A DNA stretch of 64,000 nt, taken from assembly GCF_023242315.1 (NCBI RefSeq), contig NZ_JALLIY010000012.1, positions 186,001-250,000 on the forward strand, read 5' to 3'. Position numbers and translations under genes: made by a program. Positions 17,678 through 27,200 of this stretch are shown here, in pieces. The notes under the pieces were generated by a model, which was not told the origin of the DNA, ran no database searches, and saw only the letters and a list, made by a program, of their open reading frames with translations. This DNA is from Pseudomonas sp. MWU13-2105 (lineage in GTDB: Bacteria; Pseudomonadota; Gammaproteobacteria; Pseudomonadales; Pseudomonadaceae). Within the stretch, counting starts at the first letter, position 1; the number at the start of each line of letters is the position of its first letter.

Positions 17678-17719
17678 CCGTCGAAGATCATGCCACAGAC
17701 AACACGTGATCTTCGACGG
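17678..17719. repeat. perfect 13-base inverted repeat in convergent gap
   Basis: CCGTCGAAGATCA at 17678-17690 is the exact reverse complement of 17707-17719, with a 16-base spacer. It lies between the FAH gene and the DUF3592 gene, which face each other. There is no T tract, so it is not a standard terminator. It could be an mRNA-end hairpin or a protein site. Confidence 0.7.
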
Positions 17720-17744
17720 TACATCTCTTGAAGTCCGTCAGCTT

Positions 17745-18335
17745 TTACGCCTTCTTCCTCGCCACCTGAGGCCGTTTTTTCCGAGTAGCCGGCTTCACCG
17801 CAGCCTCCCTTCCCGGCCATAGCGACACGCCCAGAGCAATAAGAATCACTGCACCCAGGCCACACACCGAGATCATCACAACATTCGCCTTCCACTCTCC
17901 CGTTGCGACAGCTTCGCTTCTCCAAGCCATCCACGGATGGTCTGGCGACACCCTCAACCCCTCGGCTGCCGCCTTATCGCAGAATCGTTTCGTCAGCGCG
18001 TTCTGCTCACTCTGGCTGATAACGGGATCGGGGTGACGGCTATACCTCGGCGTATCTGGCGGCGTCCAGGTTTCCTGATAGTGACGAGCGAAGTCGTCCC
18101 CGTAGCTGAACGTAGCCGAGACGTCCCACCACGAGTCCTGTTTGCTGTAGCGCATGTTCATCGAACATTGATCGACGCGAGCCGCAACCGACGGCCAGTC
18201 ACGCGCTTGCCAAAGCGTGGCGGCATCGTAAAGCCCCATGCCAGCACAAACGAGGAAGACGATCCCGAACACGATGAGAACAATCGAACGAATACCAGAG
18301 AAGAAGGTTATGACCCAGGTAAAAAATCTCTGCAT
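17745..18335 (-). CDS. DUF3592-type membrane protein
   Basis: A 196-residue protein with a transmembrane helix near residues 15-38 (IRSIVLIVFGIVFLVCAGMG) and a second at about 150-175. The extracytoplasmic domain between them resembles DUF3592 (WPSVAARVDQCSMNM, YSYGDDFA-like segment, YSRHPDP). The tail is very basic (TRKKRPQVARKKA). It is the most distal gene of the minus-strand run that follows tpsA. Whether it belongs to the TpsA locus functionally is unknown. Confidence 0.7.
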   Translation of the reverse strand: MQRFFTWVITFFSGIRSIVLIVFGIVFLVCAGMGLYDAATLWQARDWPSVAARVDQCSMNMRYSKQDSWWDVSATFSYGDDFARHYQETWTPPDTPRYSRHPDPVISQSEQNALTKRFCDKAAAEGLRVSPDHPWMAWRSEAVATGEWKANVVMISVCGLGAVILIALGVSLWPGREAAVKPATRKKRPQVARKKA

Positions 18336-18376
18336 GATTTCCCTTGAGAGGTAGCCTTTGGTTTCTCAAATCGGAC

Positions 18377-18937
18377 TCAAAGGCCCGATACGCTCGCAAC
18401 GGGAATACGCACCTCTGACTGGGTGACATCGTAGACATGCTGTTCACAGCGGTCATCCACAAACTGAAACTCCACCAGATAGACCTTGCTTCGCTCCGGT
18501 GTGAATGTGCTTCTAACCGGGCCACATCGGTAGATACGCCCAATGCTCTCGTCACTGGCGTAACCCGAGACCACGAACGGTTGATCGGCGTCGGCCTGTA
18601 CCTCCAACTGCGGGAAGCGCTTCAAAGTTGCGCTGCTAACCGTTTCGTTGAGCGTGGCAATCCAGCCGAACACCTTACCCCGACCGGTATCCACCACAGT
18701 TCCCTGTACATCCATGCGCTGGTCAGGATCCGTTGCGCGCCTGATCGAAAACTCTACTGGGTGGGTGGCACCCGACGCTTTCATGATGACCTTGGCGTGC
18801 TGTGCATCGACGGCCACCTTGTTCTGGCGCAGTTGGATACCGTCCTTGAGCAAACTGGGGGAAGAGTCTCTGGCATTGGATTTACACCCAGGCAATGTCA
18901 GAATCAGGCTCAACATTAGCAGCGACGTTTTTTTCAT
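18377..18937 (-). CDS. predicted lipoprotein
   Basis: A 186-residue exported lipoprotein. The signal peptide ends in LTLPGC, a lipobox, and +2 is Lys, so outer-membrane sorting is likely. I start at the ATG at 18937, which has GGAG five bases upstream; a GTG six bases earlier is also open. The C-terminal half contains IYRCGPVRSTFTPERSKVYL followed by DDRCEQHVYDV, a Cys...F-P...Y...Cys pattern shared with the lipoproteins at 19987-20532 and the broken copy at 19670-19993. Function unknown; part of the gene run after tpsA. Confidence 0.75.
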   Translation of the reverse strand: MKKTSLLMLSLILTLPGCKSNARDSSPSLLKDGIQLRQNKVAVDAQHAKVIMKASGATHPVEFSIRRATDPDQRMDVQGTVVDTGRGKVFGWIATLNETVSSATLKRFPQLEVQADADQPFVVSGYASDESIGRIYRCGPVRSTFTPERSKVYLVEFQFVDDRCEQHVYDVTQSEVRIPVASVSGL

Positions 18938-19088
18938 AAACACTCCATGTACATCATTAAAAATTACTTGCCGCCCGACTGAGGTACTTCAGGAGCAGAC
19001 AACGTTGCCCTTTCCTTTTGCACCTCATCAGCAGCTGTGAGAGGAATCGACCGTTTTCAATACTCTGCAATATCGAAAGATATAACAC

Positions 19089-19496
19089 CTATTCTGCGTT
19101 GATCACTACTGTCGACGCGAGCATGTCCCCCAATCTTTTCCGCCCTCCAAAAAATACGAACACCCAATCTATAAATAGCAGATTAAACTTCAAAAAATTC
19201 CGAACAAATGATTGAAGATAGCTGCAGCCTAAAAGGCTGAACTCATCAACAGCTGAAATCTTCATCATTTTTTTACCAATGCTTTGGCCATCCCAAATAG
19301 CGTCAGAAAATAAAAAATATCCGCCGCCGACGACCATCCCCACGAGAGAGGCGATACTGTACGGGCCCACAAAGCTCAAAACCGTGATGATGACAGACAT
19401 CAGAAAAAGCACGATGATTGAGTCAATGATCTGAGCAGCTAATCGACGAATTGGGCTGGCCAAATTGGGAGAGTGTTTCTGTGCGTGTCCATCCAT
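19089..19496 (-). CDS. RDD-domain membrane protein
   Basis: A 135-residue inner-membrane protein. It begins PIRRLAAQIIDSIIVLFLMS, the R...DD-type opening of RDD domains, followed by GPYSIASLVGMVVGGGYFLF, then DGQSIGKKMMKISAV and a last helix ending RKRLGDMLASTVVI. The ATG at 19496 has GGAG six bases upstream; the frame is open to a GTG at 19532. Base composition is clearly more AT-rich than the neighbours, a sign of transfer. Its place in the run of small genes after tpsA makes it a candidate accessory or immunity gene; RDD proteins otherwise have poorly defined roles. Confidence 0.78.
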   Translation of the reverse strand: MDGHAQKHSPNLASPIRRLAAQIIDSIIVLFLMSVIITVLSFVGPYSIASLVGMVVGGGYFLFSDAIWDGQSIGKKMMKISAVDEFSLLGCSYLQSFVRNFLKFNLLFIDWVFVFFGGRKRLGDMLASTVVINAE

Positions 19497-19669
19497 ACTG
19501 AACTCCATGTTATCTCTTGACTGCCGGATCACTGTAAGAAATTACTGATAAGGTGACTTAAAAAGGGTACGAATTTATTTTCGATACGTCTGACAGGACC
19601 ACCGCTTTACTCACCAAAAAAATAAATCCGCTCCCTTTTAGATCGATTGCCAAAGTGTCATCAGAGCAA

Positions 19670-19993
19670 TCAAAGCACCGGCGGTAACCACTGATCCAGG
19701 GTGCAGCCGTCGGCCTTCGGCAATTCCTGGCTGCTCAGAGGGAGTCGAACACCGGAATCCTGATCAAAGATGCTGACCTGGCAGGTGCCGAAATTATTCA
19801 GGCCATCTGCGATGCCCCCCTTGATCACATAGCGGGCTCCCGGAATGAACTCACTGACAAAATCGACCCGGCAGGCGCGGTTACCGCTGGCCCATCCTAG
19901 CAGTACCAAATGGATGGGTTTTGTCGCTTCAATGGTGCGAAAACCTTCGGGGCTCGATGTCCCACCACTGACCGAGAACAGCTCACCTAGAAG
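19670..19993 (-). pseudogene. 5'-truncated duplicate of the neighbouring lipoprotein gene
   Basis: An open frame of about 107 codons without a usable ATG or GTG start. It opens just after an in-frame TAA at 19994-19996 and overlaps the stop of the upstream lipoprotein gene. Its product (EATKPIHLVLLGWASGNRAC, then EFIPGARYVIKGG and GTCQVSIFD) aligns with the C-terminal half of that lipoprotein (PANKPIAFHYLAQ, FVPLPGMDYVLQA, GECLIELDEL). The signal peptide and N-terminal half are missing. It is best read as the remnant of a tandem duplicate that lost its 5' half. A TTG start at 19909 is conceivable but would give a protein without export signal. Confidence 0.7.
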
Positions 19994-20532
19994 TTATCCA
20001 TCGCGTTACACATCGAAGCCTTTCCAACCCGCCCCGCCTCGACAGCCACCAACCGCCCATCACCGGCCCGAAGCTCATCCAATTCGATCAAGCACTCTCC
20101 GGACGTTGATGCCTGCAACACATAATCCATACCAGGCAGGGGTACGAAGGTCAGGGAATTGAAACACCGCCGGGAAAATTGCAGTTGCGCCAGGTAATGA
20201 AATGCGATCGGCTTGTTCGCCGGGATAACCAGTTCCGAGGACACGACTCCCGGCCACTGTTGAGCCGAGCCAGGCATACCCAGGCGCTCGTCGTTGCGGT
20301 CGGTGAAACCCGATTGCGCCGAAACCATCACGCCCGCTCCCGGGCTGTTCCAGTCCAGGCAATCACGCCCAGGCACCGCGCGCACCATACCGTCACTGAC
20401 CACGCGCAACCGGGCGGTCTCGCCAGCCTGTGGCGAGGTATAAGCGGTCGAAAAGGAGCGGACGTTGGACAACTGGCCACAGCCGCTGAGCAATATTAGA
20501 AGCATTGCGGGGACAACACGTAAAACCATCAT
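19987..20532 (-). CDS. predicted lipoprotein
   Basis: A 181-residue lipoprotein with signal MMVLRVVPAMLLILLSGC (lipobox LLSGC; +2 is Gly). The mature part has AVPGRDCLDW, then PANKPIAFHYL, RRCFNSLTFVPLPGMDYVLQ and GECLIELDEL, so four cysteines could form two disulfides. Start uncertain: ATG 20532 or 20529; the frame is open to a GTG at 20568. It overlaps the truncated duplicate downstream and lies 32 bases from the next lipoprotein gene upstream, within the post-tpsA run. A periplasmic-facing lipoprotein next to a secreted putative hydrolase is what one expects for immunity, but this is inferred. Confidence 0.75.
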   Translation of the reverse strand: MMVLRVVPAMLLILLSGCGQLSNVRSFSTAYTSPQAGETARLRVVSDGMVRAVPGRDCLDWNSPGAGVMVSAQSGFTDRNDERLGMPGSAQQWPGVVSSELVIPANKPIAFHYLAQLQFSRRCFNSLTFVPLPGMDYVLQASTSGECLIELDELRAGDGRLVAVEAGRVGKASMCNAMDNF

Positions 20533-20564
20533 GAAGACTCGACTCGTAGAGGAATGTAAGCCCG

Positions 20565-20906
20565 TCACGGCTGGCGGCAGTTCTGGTTGACCGACAACTG
20601 CGGTGCAGGCTCAAAGCGCACTTGCTGCAAGCCATTGACGCCCTGGAAGATGAAATACTTGCTACGACAATCCCTGAACGTCGGCGAGTAACCCTCAGCC
20701 CTGAATCCCTGCCCCTCGACCTCCTTGGTCACGGTATTGTTGCGGCTCACCACCGCGAAAACCTGGGCGTAGCTGTCCCCCATCCTCACGCCCGGCTCAC
20801 CGGTGGTAGACATTGACGAAGCACACCCCCCCAGGCCAACGACGCCGAAACACAGCGCCACAATCGAGCGGCTGCGCCCGCACACGCCCTTGTTTTCGAT
20901 CTGCAT
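20565..20906 (-). CDS. predicted lipoprotein
   Basis: A 113-residue exported protein with a basic N-region (GRSRSIVALCFGVVGLGGC) ending in a lipobox. The mature part is short, with EPGVRMGDSYAQVFAVV and a Cys pair (FRDCRSKYFIFQGV, then NQNCRQP). I start at ATG 20906 because GGGAG lies 8 bases upstream; a GTG at 20915 abuts the same SD too closely. No family recognised. It is encoded between two other lipoprotein genes directly after tpsA and is presumably co-transcribed. Confidence 0.72.
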   Translation of the reverse strand: MQIENKGVCGRSRSIVALCFGVVGLGGCASSMSTTGEPGVRMGDSYAQVFAVVSRNNTVTKEVEGQGFRAEGYSPTFRDCRSKYFIFQGVNGLQQVRFEPAPQLSVNQNCRQP

Positions 20907-20939
20907 GCCAGTCACTCCCTGTTATCCATCCATCAGTAT

Positions 20940-21245
20940 TTATCGGCGACCTTCGCACACCGGTGACTCGCCAATACGGCCCAGCTTGCACAGGTCCAGG
21001 TTATCTCGCCGGGAGAACCCCGAATCCTTCATGCAGTAAAAGTGCTTGAGCTCGAGATCAATCGGTGTCTGATCTCCAGCACCATCAAGATTGGTGTACC
21101 CGCATCCCCGCATGGCGCTCTTGACCCCTTCAACGGATACACCGTTCTTGTACCAATAGGTGAAATCCGGTGGCGGCGGCTGAAAGGGGGTACAGCCACT
21201 GAGCAGCAGTAGGCCGAGGCTGAATAGAAAATTACACTTGGTCAT
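20940..21245 (-). CDS. predicted lipoprotein directly following tpsA (immunity candidate)
   Basis: A 101-residue lipoprotein (signal MTKCNFLFSLGLLLLSGC). The mature part reads PPPPDFTYWYKNGVSVEGVK, then GCGYTNL, FYCMKDSGF and paired cysteines near the end (LDLCKLG, SPVCEGR). The pattern W-x-K-x-G-x-S ... CGY ... CM ... GF resembles small lipoproteins that I recall next to filamentous haemagglutinin genes in several Gram-negatives. ATG 21245 lies 11 bases after the tpsA stop, so the genes are almost certainly co-transcribed. In a cdi-type locus the gene at this position encodes the immunity protein, and a lipoprotein would suit a toxin acting on the envelope. Confidence 0.75.
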   Translation of the reverse strand: MTKCNFLFSLGLLLLSGCTPFQPPPPDFTYWYKNGVSVEGVKSAMRGCGYTNLDGAGDQTPIDLELKHFYCMKDSGFSRRDNLDLCKLGRIGESPVCEGRR

Positions 21246-21256
21246 GATTCGACATC

Positions 21257-24200
21257 TCAAGGTTGGGACTTGACTTGGACAAAATGTGGCTTGCCGGTGG
21301 GAGAGTCCTCCCAGTAAGCCCGGCATGCCACTCCCCCATTGCCGTAGCAGTTGTGGACCGTATTGTCACCGCCCAACACCCTCAGCACCTCCCATACGGC
21401 GTTACTACCTGGCGGAATCGTTCCTCCGGTCCCCGGGTTAAGCCCCACCGGAATCCGCCCTACCGGATCGTAGTTATGAATCTGGTACTGCAAGGCCATT
21501 GAGTCCCGTTGAGCCTGGAGACTAAAACTATCCCGACCCTGCAACGCCCCCAACAGCTTATCGGCCTTTTCAACACCATAGGCGGCGCCGAAGAAGTTCA
21601 TGGAAGTATCACTCAGGATGCCGATGTTCGACGGGTCGCGCATAAACGACTCCATGGCATTACCCGTCGTCATCGTGCCCCGGCTGTGACCGTCGATATG
21701 CAAGCCACTTTGACCATACTGGGCCATATAGTCCTTGCTCTGCAGGGTGGCATTGGACAAGCCCCAGAAATCATTTTCGAAGGACTTCTGATACGCCGCG
21801 ATCATCAACTCGGACGTAAAGTTGTTGGCCTTCTCGAAGTGGATCAAGTACTGCGGCCCCGTATCGGCAGTACTGTGCTGTTCTGCATACTTGGCCGCAC
21901 CGTCGGCATCGTTGAAGATGCCGTTGTTGGCGATATGGACCTTACCGTCCGGTCCCGGCTTGAGGTTCTGCTTTTCCTCGTCATTCAACTCACGATAGCG
22001 AACCTTGTCGTTTTCATCGCGCAGCGCCTTGCCATCGGCATCCTTCTCCACCTCATAGACCCGGGCCTTCGCCACGAAAATCTTGCGATAGGCCTCATCG
22101 GCCAACAACGCGACCTGACGATACAGCTCACGCTTGATCTCCTGCTCGGCCTCCACCGTGCGCCCCATTTCCGCCACATTCAGCCGGTCCACGGCGGCAT
22201 GAGCGGTCTCGGTGTTACGGTTCAGGCTGGTAATCGCCTCGTCGACGCTCAGCCCGTTGAGCAACCGCTGGCGTTCGGCGTTGGTGATCACCAAGGTCCC
22301 GGCGCTGACGGCACTGCGGGTGTCGCTCGACTTGGAGTCGGACTCCGAGGCGTTATTGAGGCTGTTGGCGAGCAGCGCCTTGGCCATGCCCAGTTTGCCA
22401 TCGAGCATCTGGGTATCCAGGTCACCCCCCGATGCCTTGGCACTGGCCTCTGACACGTTGTGGATATCCGCAACGGTCAGGGTATCGGTAATCAGCCGGT
22501 TATTGCCCTCGGCAATGGCCTTGTCCGAACTGGCGATCAGGGCGCCCTTGAGATCGGTATTGCCGTTGACAGTGATGTCGAAGCCACCGTCCCCGGCACG
22601 GATCCCCGACTGTTCGATCACACTGGCGAAGTTGGACTTCTGCTTGGTGTTACTGGAACTGAAGCTGGCACTAGACATCCCTGCACAAATCGGTGGGATA
22701 CACAGACTGATGCCGGCCCCCATGCTTTTCTGCTCGGAGGCGAAGGTGCTGGTGTCCTGCTGGCTCTCGATGTTCAAGTTCCCCCCGACCTCGGCTTTGA
22801 CCGTGTTGGCGGAAACCACCGCACCTCGCACGTTCGTGTCCTTGCCCGACACCAGGCTCACCTGATTGCCGGCGTCGATATGGGTATTGCTCCAGACCAG
22901 GTCGTTGCCATCTGCGTTGCCCCGGCTCTGGGAAGCAGAAGCGTTGAAGCTGATACCATTTTTCGTACCGCCAAAGGAAATACCGATACCAATGCTGGCA
23001 TTGCTGCCTTTGTTGGTGCTGTGCTGCTCCATAGTGTTCTGCGCGCCGACCAGCAGGATATTGCCATCGGCCTTCAACAACGCATCGCGCCCGGCCGTAA
23101 CCTGGCTACCCTGGACCGTCAGGTCGTTACTGCGAGCTCCACCGCTGGAAACAATCGACACATCACCACCTGCCGCGACCGTCGAACCGGCTGCGGTATT
23201 GCCATTCTGTTCGCTGTTACTCTGATTCTTGCTCGCACCCAACGAGATACTGATATTGATCCCACCCATCGAGGCGGGATCCGCCATCACCTGGGTATAG
23301 GCATCGCTAGCGGCGAACACCGTGCTGAGCGCCGCGAGGGTTTTCATACGTTTGTCATCGGTATGATCGGAGGCTTTCTTCATCCGCTGTGCGGTCTGCA
23401 CGGCACTGACCACCGGATTGGTCACGGTGATCGTCATACCGGACTGCTTGAAGCGGTTCTCCTGTTGCTGCTGAGTGAGGTTACGCGCCTCAAGAATATT
23501 GACCTCCGAAGCCCGGATCGAAACGTCGCCCTTGGGCGCCGTGACATTGCTACCAACCTGACGATACTGACCGCCGGCATCGATCTGCACGTTGCCGTCA
23601 GTTGCCCCAATGTTGCTGGCAGCCGCAGTGCTTTCGCGGTTTCGGTTGTCGTCCATCTGTTGCTGGGAACCCACGGTGACGGCAATCGCACCGCCGCTGA
23701 ACAGCCCGCTGGTTTTCACATCCCTGACGTGTTGTTCGCTCAGATGCTCGGTGGCCGCTTGCACCTTCATGTCATTACCCGCCGCCAGCACCGTGCCCGA
23801 AGTCGATACCACGTTGCTGCCATTGATCGTCATGTCGCGCCCGGCCTGTACCACCGTCTGTTCACCACTGAGGGTCGAGCTCAATGCACTGGTCTGGCTG
23901 ACCGTATCACGCGTGGTGGTAGTCTTGCTGGAGAACAGGCCATTGCTGCCCTTGAACTTGTGTGCCTCGTCGGCGCTATTGAAGCGCTCACCCGCCTCGA
24001 TGTTGATATCGCGTACCGCGCTGGCAGTCACGGCTCCAGCGGCGCTACTGACCTCGGCGGCGCGGGTGTTCAGATCATTGCCAGCGCGCAGGCCCAGGTC
24101 ACCCTGGGTCTGCAGGCTGCTGCCACTCTCGTTGCGGCTCGCTTCGGTGCGCCAGTTGTCCGCGTTCCAGTGGTTGCTCTGGTCGCGGCTCTCGATGACC

Positions 24201-27200
24201 GTTGTCAGGTTCAGGTCACGACCGGCGGACAGGCTGGTGACGCCCGCGCTGCCGCTATTGACCACTTGCGCGCCCTGCAGGTTGATATCACGTCCGGCGG
24301 TGGCCATCAGGTTGGCCGCCGGATCGGAAACGAACAGACCGGCGACCCGCGAAAGATTGGTCTGGCTACCCTGCGCGCTGTGGGTGGTGATCGTGCTGGA
24401 CTGCACATTCAGATCACGCCCGGCGCTGACCATCAGGCTCTTGTCGGCGGAGATCTGGCCACCGAGGTTGTTCAGGTCCTGCGTCGCGTCAAGGCTGACG
24501 GCGCTGCCTTGAATACGCCCTTCCAGGTTATTGAGCGTGTCCGCCTTGATCGAGACCACTTGCCGTCCCGACAAGCTCGCGCTGTTGACCAGATTGCCCG
24601 TCACGTTCAGGTTCAGCTGCTGCCCGGCCATCAAGCCGCCGGCGCCGTTGATGTCGCCGTCACGGACCCGCACATAGACCTGCGGCACCAGCACACTGCG
24701 TACCTCGCCACTGGCCAGCGTCACATCCTTGGCCACCAGCCAGACGATATCGCTGGTCAACTGGGCCATTTGTTGCGCGGTCAGGGCCACACCGGGAATC
24801 AGCTTCCAGTTATTCGCGTAGGTGACGGCGTTGTCGATCAGGCCGCGATACTGCGCTTCGTCACTGGCATAACCGTCGACAAAACGGCGACCGGTCAGTT
24901 GCGCCACCTGCTCGCGAATCAATTTCTGCTCATAGAAACCATCACCCATGCGTTGCTGGGTCGCCGCCGGGTCCAGGTTCAGCCGGCCGAGCATGTAGTC
25001 CGAGGACAGCCACTGGCCATAGTTGGTGAAGCGCGGATCGGTTTCGATCAGATAACGGGAGGTGCTGCCGGGCATCGAACGAAACAGCGCGTTGTCCGGC
25101 AAGGCGCTGTTCACCCCGCCGGTGAGAATACGCTCAGCCACGCCACCGACATTGTTGGTGGAATTGGCCAATACTTCGCTGATCGGCGTGAGGCTTGGCG
25201 CTTGGATCGTGCGGCTGGACACCTCGGTAGCGCCCACCGCCCCAAGGTTCAAGCTTGCAACCTGGGGGCCACTGCCTTGAGGCGCGGTGTTCTGTTCATA
25301 GACCGTCGGCTGCAAGGAAATAGCCTGCACGCTGGGCGCCGGGTTGTAGGCGGTAGAGTCGATCCCCTGACGGTCGCGGCCTTTGCGCTGGATGCGATAG
25401 AAGTGTTCGAGTGCGCCGCTGTCCGTGGTGACCTGCTGTCCGGCGACTTCGGTGTTGGTCAGGCTGTTGGCGTTGGTTTGCAACACACCACCGGCGATGA
25501 TCCGGCTCTTGTCGTTGAGGACCTGGCCGGCGTTGATCGTCAGATTGGCGCCGGCGAGTATTTGCCCGGGATCGGAACTGGCAATCTGGGTTTGGGTCAC
25601 GACACGGGTCAGGTCGTAGCGGTTCCAGTCGTCATTACTGCCTTCGGGTGTCACCAGAATGTCGACTTCGTTGTTATAGGTCGAAATCTGATTCGGATCG
25701 TAGCGATTGACCGAGCCCGTCAGTTGATACTGTTGCAGCGCCTGGCGCGAGACCTCGACTTCACGTGTCGAGAAGTGTTCGTTGGTGTTGCGCACCGAGG
25801 CCGCGTTCAACGTCAGGGCACCGAGGGCCTCGATGGTCGCACTCGCGTTATTGAGTTCGAGGGCCTGACCGGTCGCGTGGTAGGCGCTATCCAGCGCCCC
25901 GCCGATGGCCATGTCACCGGTGCTGAAGATCAGGCCATGTTCGCTGTTGTTCAGGTATTGCGCACCGATATCCAGGCTCACACGAGCGGCGATCACCGCC
26001 GCCGTACCGTTTTCGACGGTATTGGTCAATGTGCCCGCCGCCAGCGCCAGCTGGTCACCGTAGATTCGTCCGGTGCCCAGGTTGCTCAAGGTCGGCGCGC
26101 TCAGCCGAGTGTACTGGCCGTCGATCAGGCCGCGGTTGACCAGCGACTCGCTGGCACTCAGTTGTACCTGCAAGGCGCTGATCTCAGCGGCGGCTGCGTT
26201 ATCGATTTGCCGGGCCGACAGCGTCAGCAGGTTACCCGCCTGCAAGCTGCCCTGGTTACCCAGTCCCCCCATGGTTGCCAGGGTCAGATTGCCGTTGGCC
26301 TGCAGCAGGCCAGTATTGAGGTAATCACCATTGAGGGTGAAGGACAGATCACCCAGGCTCAAGGCCCGGCCGTTGCCGGTATAGCTCGCGCTGTTGAGCG
26401 TCAACGAGCGCCCCGCGACCAACGTACCGCCCTGGTTGCTCACGCTTTGGGTTTTAGCCGCCAGGTTACGGTCGGTCAGCAGAAACTGGGTACCGGCCGA
26501 GATCTTCCCGGACTGGTTGTCCAGCACACCGCTGCCGGTCACGGTCAAGGCCTGATCGGCAATGATCGAGCCGCCCTGGTTGCCCAACTGATCGACGGTA
26601 AGGGTGAGAGTGCGCCCTTCAATGCCTTGATCCAGGCCCTGGGTGCCGGCGTTGTCGATCTGCCCCGCGGTCATCAACAGATCGGCACCGGTGCGAATCA
26701 GGCCGCTGCTGTTATCGAGCTTGCCGTCGATGGTGAACTTGAGGTTACCTAGTGCTTCGATGCGCCCGCCGTGATTGTCAAGGCTGGTTGCCGCGATTGT
26801 CGCATCGGTACCGCTCTGGAGTTGCCCAGCGCCGCCATTGCCGATGCTCCCTGCCGTGATGTCCAGGGCCTGCCCGGCACCGACGAAACCTGCGGTGTTG
26901 AGCAACTGGCCCGAGACCAGCGCGATCGATTGCAGCGCCTGAAGGTGACCGTTACTGTTGTCCAGCAACCCGTCCGTGGCCGTCAGTGCCAGGCTCGACT
27001 TCACCGAACCGATACTGCCCTGGTAGTTGCTCAGCGAGGCGGCAGTGATATTCAGTGCCCCCTGACTGGCGATCACGCCTTGGCTGTTATCCAGTGCCCC
27101 CTGCAAGTCAATGCTCGCGAGTGACAGGCCGCTCTGCAGGATTTCGCCTTTCACGTTGGACAACTGAGCGGCCTTGATCCCTACTTGAGCCGCACTGACT

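Noticed and set aside
22460..26752. 1,430-codon open frame on the plus strand
   Set aside because: It lies fully antisense to tpsA, and its composition follows from the GC-rich repeats of that gene. It has no start signal or domain.
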